Assembly (NCBI RefSeq): GCF_000421545.1
Contig: NZ_ATXF01000007.1
Span: 310,001-374,000, forward strand
From: Agromyces italicus DSM 16388
GTDB lineage: Bacteria > Actinomycetota > Actinomycetes > Actinomycetales > Microbacteriaceae
DNA: 64,000 nucleotides
Direction: 5' to 3'
Each line of letters starts with the position of its first letter. The first letter of the stretch is position 1. Positions 50,682 through 60,017 of this stretch are shown here, piece by piece. Below the pieces are notes generated by a model. The model saw only the letters and a program-made list of their open reading frames with translations. It ran no database searches and was not told the origin of the DNA. The position numbers were made by a program, and so were the translations under genes.

Positions 50682-51818
50682 ATGGATGACACGCACGGAA
50701 CGCACGGGGGCGGCGCGCACGCCGTCCGATTCGCCGAGTACGGCGGGCCCGAGGTACTGCGGGTCGACGACGTGCCGGTACCCCAGCCGGGGGCCGGCGA
50801 GGTGCTCGTCGAGGTCTTCGCCGCCGGCCTCAACCCCGCCGACAGCGCGGCGAGGCGCGGTGAGCACCGCGAGCGATGGCCGGTCGAACTGCCGGCCCAC
50901 CAGGGCAGCGATCTCGCCGGAGTCGTGATCGCGACCGGGCCGGGCGTCGCCCGATTCGCCCGCGGCGACGAGGTGATGGGTTTCGTCGCCCGAGGTGCGC
51001 AGGCGAGTCATGTGGCCGTGCCCGAGCAGCAGCTGCTGCCCAAGCCCCCCGGGCTCTCGTGGGAGGTCGCCGGGTCGCTCCACTTCGCCGGCACCACCGC
51101 GTGGAACGCCGTCGAGGGCCTCGCACTCGGACCGAACGACACCATCGTCGTCACCGCGGCCGCCGGCGGCGTCGGCTGCCTCGCCGCGCAGTTCGCGAGG
51201 ATTCGCGGCGCGACGGTCATCGGCACCACCGCCGAGGAGCGCTTCGACTTCCTGCGCCAGTTCGGGGTGATCCCGACCGGGTACGGGCCGGGTCTCGCCG
51301 AGCGCGTGACCGCGATCGTCGAGGCGACCGAGCATGCACGCCCGGTGACGGCGTTCCTCGACTTCCTCGGCGGTGAGACCGCCGCCGCGCTGGCGCTCGG
51401 CGTGCCCCGTTCGCGCGTCTTCACCGTGCTCGACCAGGGTGCCGTCGAGGCGAGCGACGCCGTCGCGCTCGGGGCGGGCGACGTCGTCGCGCTCGGCCGG
51501 GTGGCCGCGCTCGTCTCGGCGCGTCGGGTGCGCCTCCCGATCGCCGACGTGTTCCCGCTCGCCGAGGTGGCCGACGCCTACCGCGCGCTCGACCGTCGCG
51601 ACGCACCGGGCAAGATCGTGCTCGGCTTCCGCGTCGTCGAGTACCCGGGCCAGCGGGTGCGGGAGCCCGCGATCAAGGAGCAGGACGTGACGCTCGGCGT
51701 CCCCACGCCGCACGAGCATCTCGACGTCGCCGAGGCCGTGCCGGCGGCGATCGGCGACGGCAGCGTGCGACGGCGGCGGCGTGAGCGCCGAGCCGAGGAG
51801 GAGGCACAGCGCGGGTAA
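50682..51818 (+). CDS. NADP-dependent alcohol dehydrogenase/quinone oxidoreductase (MDR family)
   Basis: The 378-residue MDR protein has AVRFAEYGGPEVLRVDDVPV at the N-terminus and the NADPH site VVTAAAGGVGCLAAQFARI. It has no catalytic zinc cysteines. After the usual C-terminus (APGKIVLGFRVVEY) there is an extra tail of about 60 residues, very charged (VRRRRRERRAEEEAQRG), not typical for the family. Substrate unknown. It sits between rsmI and metG on the same strand and is probably an insertion into the conserved order. Confidence 0.85.
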   Translation: MDDTHGTHGGGAHAVRFAEYGGPEVLRVDDVPVPQPGAGEVLVEVFAAGLNPADSAARRGEHRERWPVELPAHQGSDLAGVVIATGPGVARFARGDEVMGFVARGAQASHVAVPEQQLLPKPPGLSWEVAGSLHFAGTTAWNAVEGLALGPNDTIVVTAAAGGVGCLAAQFARIRGATVIGTTAEERFDFLRQFGVIPTGYGPGLAERVTAIVEATEHARPVTAFLDFLGGETAAALALGVPRSRVFTVLDQGAVEASDAVALGAGDVVALGRVAALVSARRVRLPIADVFPLAEVADAYRALDRRDAPGKIVLGFRVVEYPGQRVREPAIKEQDVTLGVPTPHEHLDVAEAVPAAIGDGSVRRRRRERRAEEEAQRG

Positions 51819-51846
51819 CACGAACGCCGCGGCATCCGGGCGCCCA

Positions 51847-51852
51847 TAGAAT
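51847..51852 (+). promoter_or_regulatory. Leaderless-type -10 before metG
   Basis: TAGAAT lies 7 bases from the ATG at 51860. Confidence 0.5.
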
Positions 51853-51859
51853 CGATCGC

Positions 51860-53419
51860 ATGGCCGAAGCCTCCTCGTTCTACATCACCACGCCCATTTT
51901 CTACGTCAACGACGTGCCCCACATCGGGCACGCCTACACCGAGGTCGCCGCCGACGTGCTCGCACGCTGGCACCGGCAGGCCGGTGACGACACATGGATG
52001 CTCACGGGCACCGACGAGCACGGCCAGAAGATCCTCCGCACCGCGACCGCGAACGGCGTCACCCCGCAGGAGTGGGCCGACAAGCTCGTCGCCGACGCGT
52101 GGATCCCGCTGCTCGAGACCGTCGGCATCGCGAACGACGACTTCATCCGCACGACCGACGCGCGTCACGAGGCGAATGTGCAGAAGTTCCTGCAGAAGCT
52201 CTACGACGACGGCCACATCTACACGGGCGAGTACGAGGGGTACTACTGCGTCGGCTGCGAGGAGTACAAGCAGGAGTCCGACCTCGTGCCGGGTGCCGGC
52301 GAGTACGAGGGCCAACTGGTCTGCGCGATCCACTCGAAGCCGGTCGAGCTGCTGCACGAGAAGAACTACTTCTTCCGCACCTCGGCGTTCGCCGAGCGAC
52401 TCCTCGCCCTCTACGAGGAGCGCCCCGACTTCGTGCAGCCCGAGTCGGCCCGCAACGAGGTGCTCGGCTGGGTGCGTTCAGGGCTCGCCGACCTCTCGAT
52501 CTCGCGATCGACCTTCGACTGGGGCGTCAAGGTGCCCTGGGACGAGACCCATGTCGTCTACGTCTGGTTCGACGCGCTGCTCAACTACATCACCGCGGTC
52601 GGCTACGGGCAGAGCGACGAGGAGTTCGCGCGTCGCTGGCCCGCGCAGCACATCGTCGGCAAGGACATCCTCCGGTTCCACGCGGTGATCTGGCCGGCGA
52701 TGCTCATGGCGGCCGGACTCGAGGTGCCGAAGGGGGTCTTCGGTCACGGGTGGCTCCTCGTCGGCGGCGAGAAGATGTCGAAGTCGAAGCTCACCGGCAT
52801 CGCGCCCGAGCAGATCACCTCGACCTTCGGCTCCGACGCCTTCCGCTACTACTTCCTCCGGGCCATCGCGTTCGGCCAGGACGGCTCGTTCTCCTGGGAG
52901 GACCTGTCGGCCCGCTACCAGGCCGAGCTCGCGAACGGCTTCGGCAACCTCGCCTCCCGCGTCGTGGCGATGATCACGCGCTACTGCGACGGCGCTGTGC
53001 CGACCGCCGGCGCGCTGCAGCCCGCCGACATCGAGATCGCCTCGGTCGAGCGTCGGGCTACGGATGATTCGTGGCAGGCGATCGATCGCCTCGCGATCCA
53101 CGAGGCGATCGGCGCCGCGTGGGCGCTCGTCGACGCGCTCAACGGCTACCTCACCGCCGAGGAGCCGTGGGTGCTCGCGAAGGACCCGGCGAACCGCGAA
53201 CGGCTCGAGACGGTGCTCGCGACGGCCTACCGCGGGCTCGGCACCCTCGCCGTGCTGCTCTCGCCCGTCACGCCCGTCGCCGCGGCGAAGCTGTGGGCGG
53301 CCCTCGGCGCGCCCGGCACCGTGCAGCAGGCCCGGATCGATCGCGCATTCGAGGCCGAGCTCGGCGAGCGCGTCGCGCCGCTCGAAGCACTCTTCCCCCG
53401 CGTCGAGGTCGCGGAGTAG
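51860..53419 (+). CDS. metG: Methionine-tRNA ligase
   Basis: The 519-residue class I synthetase has HIGH (VPHIGHAYTEVAADV), the zinc-knuckle cysteines CVGC near residue 125 with a partner CAIH, and KMSKS (GGEKMSKSKLTG). The C-terminal tRNA-binding extension (MetRS-C) is absent, as in short bacterial forms. It charges tRNA(Met) with methionine. It is followed by tatD and rsmA in a typical order. Confidence 0.98.
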   Translation: MAEASSFYITTPIFYVNDVPHIGHAYTEVAADVLARWHRQAGDDTWMLTGTDEHGQKILRTATANGVTPQEWADKLVADAWIPLLETVGIANDDFIRTTDARHEANVQKFLQKLYDDGHIYTGEYEGYYCVGCEEYKQESDLVPGAGEYEGQLVCAIHSKPVELLHEKNYFFRTSAFAERLLALYEERPDFVQPESARNEVLGWVRSGLADLSISRSTFDWGVKVPWDETHVVYVWFDALLNYITAVGYGQSDEEFARRWPAQHIVGKDILRFHAVIWPAMLMAAGLEVPKGVFGHGWLLVGGEKMSKSKLTGIAPEQITSTFGSDAFRYYFLRAIAFGQDGSFSWEDLSARYQAELANGFGNLASRVVAMITRYCDGAVPTAGALQPADIEIASVERRATDDSWQAIDRLAIHEAIGAAWALVDALNGYLTAEEPWVLAKDPANRERLETVLATAYRGLGTLAVLLSPVTPVAAAKLWAALGAPGTVQQARIDRAFEAELGERVAPLEALFPRVEVAE

Positions 53420-53422
53420 CAG

Positions 53423-54337
53423 GTGGCACCGCCGTCGACGAGCGCCGGGCAGGGCTACCCGGCGCTGCCCGAACCGCTGCCGATCCCGGTCTACGACAAC
53501 CACACCCATCTCGAACCCTCCGACGAGGCGCCGCCCGGTCGCCCCGACACGCTCCTCGAGGTGCACGAGCACCTCGAGCGCGCGGCCTCGGTCGGGGTCG
53601 CGGGTGCGGTGCAGGTCGGCACCGACGTCGCCACGAGCCGGTGGTCGGCCGAGCTCGCCGCGCGCGAGCCGCGGCTCTTGGCCGCGGTCGCGTTGCACCC
53701 CAACGAAGCACCCGAACTCGAGGCATCCGGTTCGCTCGACGATGCCCTCGCCGTGATCGACGCACTCGCCGCGCAGCCGCGGGTACGGGCGGTCGGCGAG
53801 ACGGGGCTCGACTTCTTCCGCACCGGTGATGCGGGTCGGCCGGCGCAGTTTCGCAGTTTCGAGGCGCACATCGACATCGCGAAGCGGCACGGCGTCGCCA
53901 TGCAGATCCACGACCGTGACGCGCACGACGAGGTCGCAGCGACGTTGCGCCGAGTCGGTGCGCCGCGGCGCACCGTGTTCCACTGCTTCTCGGGCGGCGA
54001 GGAGCTCGCCCGCATCGCCGCCGACGAGGGCTGGTACTGCTCGTTCGCGGGCAACGTGACGTTCAAGAACGCCGAGAACCTCCGTGAGGCCCTGCGGGTG
54101 CTGCCGCGCGAGCTGATCCTCGTCGAGACCGACGCGCCCTACCTGACCCCGGTGCCGCTGCGCGGGCGGCCGAACGCGCCCTATCTCGTGCCGCACACGG
54201 TGCGATTCATGGCCGAGACCCTCGGCGCCCCCCTCGACGAGTTCTGTGCGGAGCTCGCGTCGAACACGCTCGCGGTGTACGGCGCATGGGAGGATGACCC
54301 CGTGCAGGGGGCGACCACGAGCGGCGGCGGGGCGTGA
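53423..54337 (+). CDS. tatD: TatD-family deoxyribonuclease
   Basis: The 304-residue metal-dependent hydrolase has [11 protein letters not shown] at residue 27 (His pair for the metal), [59 protein letters not shown] and [15 protein letters not shown], all TatD motifs. It is a 3'-5' DNase or repair exonuclease. GTG 53423 starts 3 bases after the metG stop. Confidence 0.95.
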   Translation: MAPPSTSAGQGYPALPEPLPIPVYDNHTHLEPSDEAPPGRPDTLLEVHEHLERAASVGVAGAVQVGTDVATSRWSAELAAREPRLLAAVALHPNEAPELEASGSLDDALAVIDALAAQPRVRAVGETGLDFFRTGDAGRPAQFRSFEAHIDIAKRHGVAMQIHDRDAHDEVAATLRRVGAPRRTVFHCFSGGEELARIAADEGWYCSFAGNVTFKNAENLREALRVLPRELILVETDAPYLTPVPLRGRPNAPYLVPHTVRFMAETLGAPLDEFCAELASNTLAVYGAWEDDPVQGATTSGGGA

Positions 54338-55230
54338 ACGCGCACCGCCACGAGGCCGACGGCGACGGACCCGGCGCCCAGCCGCGCCTGCTCGGCCCCG
54401 CCGAGATCCGCGACCTCGCCGAGCTCCTCGGCGTCACGCCGACGAAGAAGCTCGGCCAGAACTTCGTGCACGACGGCAACACCGTGCGGCGCATCGTGCA
54501 GATCGCGGGCGTCGAACGAGGCGAGACCGTGCTCGAGATCGGGCCGGGGCTCGGCTCGCTGACGCTGGGCCTGCTCGAGGCAGGCGCCGAGGTCATCGCC
54601 GTCGAGATCGACAAGCGGCTCGCCGCCCAGCTCCCGCACACCGCCGCCATCATGCAGCCGGGCGCCCGGCTCACGGTCGTCACCGAAGATGCGATGCGGG
54701 TGACCGCGCTGCCCGGTGCACCCGTGCGGCTCGTCGCGAACCTGCCGTACAACATCTCGGTGCCGGTGCTCCTGCACCTGCTCGAGCACGTCGACTCCCT
54801 GAAGTCGGGCATCGTCATGGTCCAGGCCGAGGTCGGCTACCGGCTCGCGGCCGAGCCGGGATCGAAGGTCTACGGTGCGCCGAGCGTGAAGGCCGCCTGG
54901 TACGGGCGCTGGCGCACGGCCGGTCAGGTCTCCCGCATGGTGTTCTGGCCGGTGCCGAACGTCGATTCGGTGCTCGTCGGCTTCGAGCGATCGGATGCCC
55001 CGGGGTCGGAGGCCGAGCGCGTCGCGACCTTCGCGCTCGTCGACGCCGCTTTCCAGCAGCGCCGCAAGATGCTGCGCCAGTCGCTCTCCGCCGTGCTCGG
55101 CGGCGGTTCGGCCTCGGCCGCTGCGGTGCTCGAGGCGGCAGCCGTCGACCCGCAGGCGCGCGGCGAGCAGCTCGTCGTGGCCGACTTCCTGCGCGTCGCG
55201 CGGGCCGCGGCGGCCCGGGCCGCGCACTGA
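54334..55230 (+). CDS. rsmA: 16S rRNA (adenine-1518/1519-N6)-dimethyltransferase
   Basis: The 298-residue enzyme has [20 protein letters not shown], the SAM-binding [19 protein letters not shown] and the catalytic [19 protein letters not shown]. It dimethylates two adenines in helix 45. The GTG at 54334 overlaps the tatD stop. An imperfect inverted repeat covers the stop codon (55228-55290). Confidence 0.98.
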   Translation: MNAHRHEADGDGPGAQPRLLGPAEIRDLAELLGVTPTKKLGQNFVHDGNTVRRIVQIAGVERGETVLEIGPGLGSLTLGLLEAGAEVIAVEIDKRLAAQLPHTAAIMQPGARLTVVTEDAMRVTALPGAPVRLVANLPYNISVPVLLHLLEHVDSLKSGIVMVQAEVGYRLAAEPGSKVYGAPSVKAAWYGRWRTAGQVSRMVFWPVPNVDSVLVGFERSDAPGSEAERVATFALVDAAFQQRRKMLRQSLSAVLGGGSASAAAVLEAAAVDPQARGEQLVVADFLRVARAAAARAAH

Positions 55231-55290
55231 GGTTCAGTTCCGCGACCGAACCCCGTGGCGGGCGTCTTCAGTCGCGGAAACCGCACTTCA
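55228..55290. repeat. Imperfect inverted repeat at the 3' end of rsmA
   Basis: Arms 55228-55250 and 55267-55290 match at about 19 of 24 positions with one indel; CCGCGACNGAA is the strongest part. It includes the rsmA stop codon and may form the terminator. Confidence 0.5.
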
Positions 55291-55315
55291 GTGCGATGAG
55301 CGCGCCGAGGAGGCG

Positions 55316-55321
55316 TAGCGT
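55316..55321 (+). promoter_or_regulatory. Leaderless-type -10 before the DUF4287 gene
   Basis: TAGCGT lies 7 bases from the ATG at 55329. Confidence 0.45.
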
Positions 55322-55328
55322 TGCGGGC

Positions 55329-55703
55329 ATGAGCGAGTCTGTGGAATCCGACCCCGTGGGATCGAACACCGACGGGGTCGGCGACGACGCCGTCGAGTCC
55401 GCGACCGGGCATCCGCGCGAGGTGTGGTTCGCCCGCCTCGACGAGGCCGAGGCGACGGGCTGGACGCATAAGGCCGTCGCCGCGTGGCTCGTCGCCGAGC
55501 ACGGTGTCGACCCCTGGTGGGCGCAGAACGTGACGGTCGCGTACGAGCAGGCGCGCGGCATCCGCCGCCCGGGGCAGCGGCAGGACGGCAGCTATGAGGC
55601 GAGCGTCACCCGCACGGTCGACCTCGAGAAGACCGCGGCGCTCCGCGCCCTCGCCGAGGTCGTCGAGGCGGCGCTCGGCACGGCACCCCTCGCCCTAACC
55701 TGA
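55329..55703 (+). CDS. DUF4287 domain protein (probably truncated by a frameshift)
   Basis: The 124-residue product has an acidic leader and a DUF4287 domain (HPREVWFARLDEAEATGWTH, AAWLVAEHGVDPWWAQNVTV, AYEQARGIRRPGQRQDGSYE). Family members commonly continue into a second domain. Here the frame stops at 55701-55703. The continuation FVLASSSARSDGRSSIGLTW appears in another frame up to 55882. Either this is a natural short form or the gene is broken. Confidence 0.7.
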   Translation: MSESVESDPVGSNTDGVGDDAVESATGHPREVWFARLDEAEATGWTHKAVAAWLVAEHGVDPWWAQNVTVAYEQARGIRRPGQRQDGSYEASVTRTVDLEKTAALRALAEVVEAALGTAPLALT

Positions 55704-55882
55704 CGGCGAAGCATCCGACCGCGAGGTTCCCGCAGGGCGGCGGCGAGTTCGTGCTCGCGTCGTCGAGCGCGCGCTCGGACGGTCGTAGTTCGATCGGACT
55801 GACGTGGGGGCGCATGCCGGGAGACGAGCGACTCGCCGAGGTGAAGGCCCGTATGCGCGAATGGCTCGCCGAGGTCGGGTGA
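55703..55882 (+). pseudogene. Out-of-frame 3' remnant of the DUF4287 gene
   Basis: About 59 codons in a frame shifted by one base encode TAKHPTARFPQGGGEFVLAS, then SDGRSSIGLTWGRMPGDERL and ends EWLAEVG. There is no start codon of its own, codon use is typical of the region, and the sequence looks like the missing C-terminal part of the previous product. A single-base indel near 55695 would join them. Confidence 0.55.
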
Positions 55883-55911
55883 GGCGCGTCGTGGCCGCGA
55901 AGCCGTCGGGT

Positions 55912-55917
55912 AGCGTG
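55912..55917 (+). promoter_or_regulatory. Leaderless-type -10 before ispE
   Basis: TAGCGT lies 5 bases from the ATG at 55923. Confidence 0.4.
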
Positions 55918-55922
55918 GGGGC

Positions 55923-56855
55923 ATGACGATCGCCTGGGCCGACGAGGCAGTGCACGTTCGGGCGCCCGGCAAGATCAACCTCTTCATGCGCGTGGGCGCG
56001 GTGCAGCCCGACGGGTACCACGACGTCGCGACCGCGTACCAGGCGGTGTCGCTCTACGAGGACGTGCAGGCGTGGCCCGACGACGAGTTCAGCGTCTCCT
56101 TCGGCGGCAGCGTCGACGTGTCGGCTCTGCCCGCCGACCGCTCGAACCTCGCGATCAAGGCGGCGAAGCTGCTCGCCCGCACCGCGGGTGTTCCCGGCGG
56201 CGTGCGACTCGAGATCGAGAAGCACGTGCCCATCGCGGGCGGCATGGGCGGGGGCTCGGCGGATGCCGCGGCGACCCTCGTCGCGTGCGACGCGCTCTGG
56301 GGCACCGGCCTCACGAAGGAGGAGCTGCACACGCTCGCGGCCAAGCTCGGCGCCGACGTGCCGTTCGCCCTCACCGGCGGCACGGCGATCGGCACGGGGC
56401 GCGGCGACCGGCTGAGCCCCGCACTCGCGACCGGATCGTTCCACTGGGTGCTCGCGGTGGCCGAGTTCGGCCTGTCGACGCCCGGGGTCTATCGCGAACT
56501 CGACCGTCGCCGCGAGGCGCACCCCGAACTCGATCCGGGTGTTGCGACCCCGGCGGTCGACGCCGAGGTGCTGCAGGCGCTGCGGGCGGGCGACGCCCGC
56601 ATGCTCGCAGCGGCGCTCCACAACGACCTCCAGGCCGCGGCGCTCGGACTCGCGCCCGGACTCGGAGGAATTCTCGAGCTCGGCGAGTCGAACGGCGCCC
56701 TCGCCGGACTCGTCTCGGGGTCGGGGCCGACGATCGCATTCCTCGTCGACGACGCCGACTCGGCGATCGAGCTGCAGGTCGCGCTTTCGGCAGCCCGGCT
56801 CAACGCCCTGCACGTGCACGGCGCCGTGCACGGCGCGCGCGTGCTGCGCGGTTGA
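55923..56855 (+). CDS. ispE: 4-diphosphocytidyl-2-C-methyl-D-erythritol kinase
   Basis: The 310-residue GHMP kinase has [20 protein letters not shown] (substrate lysine and GKINL motif), the ATP loop [20 protein letters not shown], and [20 protein letters not shown] near the C-terminus. It phosphorylates CDP-ME in the MEP isoprenoid pathway. It is the last gene of the rsmI block, in its normal place after rsmA. Confidence 0.97.
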   Translation: MTIAWADEAVHVRAPGKINLFMRVGAVQPDGYHDVATAYQAVSLYEDVQAWPDDEFSVSFGGSVDVSALPADRSNLAIKAAKLLARTAGVPGGVRLEIEKHVPIAGGMGGGSADAAATLVACDALWGTGLTKEELHTLAAKLGADVPFALTGGTAIGTGRGDRLSPALATGSFHWVLAVAEFGLSTPGVYRELDRRREAHPELDPGVATPAVDAEVLQALRAGDARMLAAALHNDLQAAALGLAPGLGGILELGESNGALAGLVSGSGPTIAFLVDDADSAIELQVALSAARLNALHVHGAVHGARVLRG

Positions 56856-56948
56856 GGCGGACCCCGATACGCCGGTCGTCGGGGAGGCACGCCAGCGCAT
56901 CACCGAGACACGTCGCTCCTCGACCAACGCAGCTAGGCTCGTCAGGTC

Positions 56949-58829
56949 ATGGCACACCTCCTCGGCGCTGAGCGCCTGCATCTCGAGTTCCCGACGCGCA
57001 CCGTCTTCGACGAGGTGACCCTCGGCATCGACGAGGGCGACCGCGTGGGCGTGGTCGGCCGCAACGGCGACGGCAAGTCGACGCTCATGAAGCTCCTCGC
57101 CGGCCGCCTCGAACCCGACGGCGGGCGGGTCACGCAGCGTCGTGGCATCCGCATCGGCATGCTCGACCAGGCCGACGTCGTCGACCCGGGCGTCACCGTC
57201 GCCGAGGGTGTCGTCGGCGGCATCGACGAGCATGTGTGGGCGGGCGATGCGAAGGTGCGCGACGTCATCGGCGGGCTGCTCGCGGATGTCCCGTGGCAGG
57301 CGCAGATCGGCAGCCTCTCGGGCGGCCAGCGTCGACGCGTGGGCCTCGCGGCCCTGCTCATCGGCGACTGGGACGTGCTCTTCCTCGACGAACCGACGAA
57401 CCACCTCGATGTCGAGGGCATCGCCTGGCTCGCGGGGCACCTCAAGGGCCGCTGGGCGCAGGGTCAGGGTGCGCTCGTCGTCGTGACCCACGACCGGTGG
57501 TTCCTCGACGAGGTGTGCACCGCGACCTGGGAGGTGCACGACGGGATCGTCGAGCCCTTCGAGGGCGGGTACGCGGCGTACGTGCTCCAGCGCGTCGAGC
57601 GCGACCGCATGGCCGCGGCGAGCGAGGCGAAGCGGCAGAATCTCATGCGCAAGGAGCTCGCGTGGCTGCGTCGCGGCGCGCCCGCGCGCACCTCGAAGCC
57701 GAAGTTCCGCATCGAGGCGGCGAACCAGCTCATCGAGGACGAGCCGCCCATGCGCAATGCGGTCGAGCTCTCGCAGCTCGCGGTGTCGCGGCTCGGCAAA
57801 GACGTCGTCGACCTCCTCGATGTGAGTGTCGAGTACCCGTCGGCCGAGTCGGCGACGGGCTCGAAGACGGTGCTGCACGAACTCGAGTGGCGCATCGCGC
57901 CTGGCGAGCGCACCGGCATCCTCGGGGTGAACGGCGCCGGCAAGTCGACGCTGCTCGGGCTCGTCACGGGCGCCGTCGAACCGACCACAGGCCGGGTGAA
58001 GCGGGGCAAGACCGTGCGCATCGCGACCCTCAGCCAGGAGCTCGCGGAGCTCGCCGAGTGGGCCGACGAACGGGTGTCGGCCGTCGTCGCCGAACAGCGG
58101 GCGAGCTACACCGTCGGCGCCGGCTCGAAGGCCGTCGAACTCACCCCGGGGCAGCTGCTCGAGCGGCTCGGCTTCACGAGCGCCCAGCTCTCGACCCCGG
58201 TGAAGAACCTCTCGGGCGGTCAGAAGCGCCGTCTCCAGCTCCTGCTCATCCTGTTGCAGGAGCCGAATGTGCTGATTCTCGACGAGCCGACGAACGACCT
58301 CGACACCGACATGCTCGCCGCGATCGAAGACCTCCTCGACTCGTGGCCGGGCACCCTCCTCGTCGTCTCGCACGACCGCTACCTCATCGAGCGGGTCACT
58401 GATCGGCAGCTCGCGATCATCGACGGCCACCTGCGCGATCTGCCCCGCGGCATCGAGCAGTACCTCGAGCTGCGGGCCGGCGTGGATGCCGCGAGGCAGG
58501 CGAGTGCGGCGGCGCCCGGCGGCTCGGCGGGCGGGCCCGCCGCTTCGGCCTCGACGGCGGCGACCGGCGCGGCCGCCGGCGGAGCCGCTGCGGTGCCCGC
58601 ACTGACGGGGGCCGAACGCCGCAACGCCGAGAAGGAGCTCGCCTCGATCGACCGCCGGCTCGAGAAGCTCCAGGCCGAGATCGCGGTGCAGCACGAGAAG
58701 CTCGCCCGCCACGACCAGTCCGACTACGTCGGGCTCGGCGCGCTCGGCGACGAACTGCGAGGGCTCGAGGCATCCGTCGCCGACCTCGAGACCCGCTGGC
58801 TCGAAGTATCTGAGAATCTCGAGGGTTGA
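56949..58829 (+). CDS. ABC-F family ATPase (Uup-like)
   Basis: The 626-residue protein has two ABC domains, Walker A GRNGDGKSTLMKLLAGRL and GVNGAGKSTLLGLVTGAV, signatures LSGGQRRRVGLAALL and LSGGQKRRLQLLLIL, and no membrane segment. A linker lies between the domains, and the C-terminal 100 residues form a coiled coil (EKELASIDRRLEKLQAEIAV). ABC-F proteins act on the ribosome, and the C-terminal coiled coil is like Uup. The start is preceded by a TAGGCT element nine bases upstream. Confidence 0.93.
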   Translation: MAHLLGAERLHLEFPTRTVFDEVTLGIDEGDRVGVVGRNGDGKSTLMKLLAGRLEPDGGRVTQRRGIRIGMLDQADVVDPGVTVAEGVVGGIDEHVWAGDAKVRDVIGGLLADVPWQAQIGSLSGGQRRRVGLAALLIGDWDVLFLDEPTNHLDVEGIAWLAGHLKGRWAQGQGALVVVTHDRWFLDEVCTATWEVHDGIVEPFEGGYAAYVLQRVERDRMAAASEAKRQNLMRKELAWLRRGAPARTSKPKFRIEAANQLIEDEPPMRNAVELSQLAVSRLGKDVVDLLDVSVEYPSAESATGSKTVLHELEWRIAPGERTGILGVNGAGKSTLLGLVTGAVEPTTGRVKRGKTVRIATLSQELAELAEWADERVSAVVAEQRASYTVGAGSKAVELTPGQLLERLGFTSAQLSTPVKNLSGGQKRRLQLLLILLQEPNVLILDEPTNDLDTDMLAAIEDLLDSWPGTLLVVSHDRYLIERVTDRQLAIIDGHLRDLPRGIEQYLELRAGVDAARQASAAAPGGSAGGPAASASTAATGAAAGGAAAVPALTGAERRNAEKELASIDRRLEKLQAEIAVQHEKLARHDQSDYVGLGALGDELRGLEASVADLETRWLEVSENLEG

Positions 58830-58853
58830 CGTCGCAGAAGCTGTGACCCATTG

Positions 58854-58867
58854 TGACCACGTGGTCA
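58854..58867. promoter_or_regulatory. 14-bp palindrome upstream of metQ
   Basis: TGACCACGTGGTCA is a perfect dyad about 145 bases before the metQ start. TAGCGT at about 58890 could be the -10 downstream of it. It is a plausible repressor site for the methionine importer. Confidence 0.45.
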
Positions 58868-59012
58868 ACAGCGCGAAGAACCTTCGCCTAGCGTAGAGAT
58901 GCGCCCGCGATCGCGGCATCGACGCCCCCACTGAAATCAACGGTGGCGGAGCCATGCCTGCTCCACGCCCATCCGCACCCAGACCGCGGCGCCCGAAGCG
59001 AAAGGGAACCCC

Positions 59013-59915
59013 ATGTCACACCGCACCACGAAGCTCATCGCCGCACTCGCAGCGGCGCCCCTCCTGTTCGGGCTCGCGGCCTGCGCGACGCCCGCGGCCG
59101 GCGGCGAGGGCGAGGCGGCGAGCGAGGTCGTGAAGATCGGCGTCGTCGGCAAGGGCGACCCGCAGTGGGCCGCATTCGAAGAGGCCGCCGCCGACGGGGG
59201 CATCACCCTCGAGATCATCGACTTCGGCGACTACGCGCAGCCGAACCCCGCGACGACCGAGGGCGAGCTCGACCTCAACCAGTTCCAGCACATCGTCTAC
59301 CTCGCCGACTACAACGTGTCGGCCGGTGAAGACCTCGTCGCGATCGGCTCGACCGCGATCTACCCGCTCGGCCTCTACTCGACCAAGTACGAGTCGGCCG
59401 ACGACATCAAGGACGGCGAGACCGTCGCGGTGCCGAACGACCCGTCGAACCAGGCGCGCGCGCTGCTCGTGCTGCAGTCGGCCGGCCTCATCGAACTGAA
59501 GAGCGGCGGCACGATCTTCAGCGACCTCGCCGACGTCGATGAGAGCGCCTCGAGGGTCGAGGTCACCGCGCTCGAGGCCTCGCTCACGCCGACCTCGCTG
59601 CCCGACGTCGCCGCCGCGGTCATCAACAACGACTTCGTCGCCGACGCCGGCCTCACCTTCGAGGACGCGATCGCGCAGGACGACCCGAGCGACCCCAACG
59701 CGCTGCCCTACGTCAACATCTTCGCCACGCGCGCCGAAGACGAGGACAACGCGACGTACAAGAAGCTCGTCGAGATCTTCCAGACCGACCCCGAGGTGCA
59801 GGCCGGTCTCATCGAGGCCTCTGGCGGCACCGGCGTGCCGCTCGTGACGCCCGTCGCCGACCTCGCCGAGTCGCTCGCCAAGGTCGAGGCCGACACGAAG
59901 GCCGCCAAGGGCTGA
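59013..59915 (+). CDS. metQ: Methionine ABC transporter substrate-binding lipoprotein
   Basis: The 300-residue protein has a lipoprotein signal (LLFGLAACATP, C24) and the NlpA/MetQ fold: VKIGVVGKGDPQWAAFEEAA, DLNQFQHIVYLADYNVSAGE and ADDIKDGETVAVPNDPSNQA. It captures methionine outside the membrane. It starts with an ATG 97 bases ahead of the end of the ATPase ribosome-site region, and genes metN and metI follow. Confidence 0.95.
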   Translation: MSHRTTKLIAALAAAPLLFGLAACATPAAGGEGEAASEVVKIGVVGKGDPQWAAFEEAAADGGITLEIIDFGDYAQPNPATTEGELDLNQFQHIVYLADYNVSAGEDLVAIGSTAIYPLGLYSTKYESADDIKDGETVAVPNDPSNQARALLVLQSAGLIELKSGGTIFSDLADVDESASRVEVTALEASLTPTSLPDVAAAVINNDFVADAGLTFEDAIAQDDPSDPNALPYVNIFATRAEDEDNATYKKLVEIFQTDPEVQAGLIEASGGTGVPLVTPVADLAESLAKVEADTKAAKG

Positions 59916-60017
59916 TCGCCCGTTCCACCCGTTCCGCCGCGCGGGCGGCGGAGACCAACCCGGTCCCGCCGCCCGATGCGCGTTTCCAGAGGACCACGAG
60001 TCCGGAGGAGAACCACC

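Noticed and set aside
55695-58955. 1086-codon antisense frame over ispE and the ABC-F gene
   Set aside because: A shadow of strongly biased codons; both sense genes are unmistakable.
58830-59012. SAM riboswitch upstream of metQ
   Set aside because: I looked for S-box, SAM-II and SAM-IV core sequences and did not find a convincing match. The only strong signal is the TGACCACGTGGTCA dyad.
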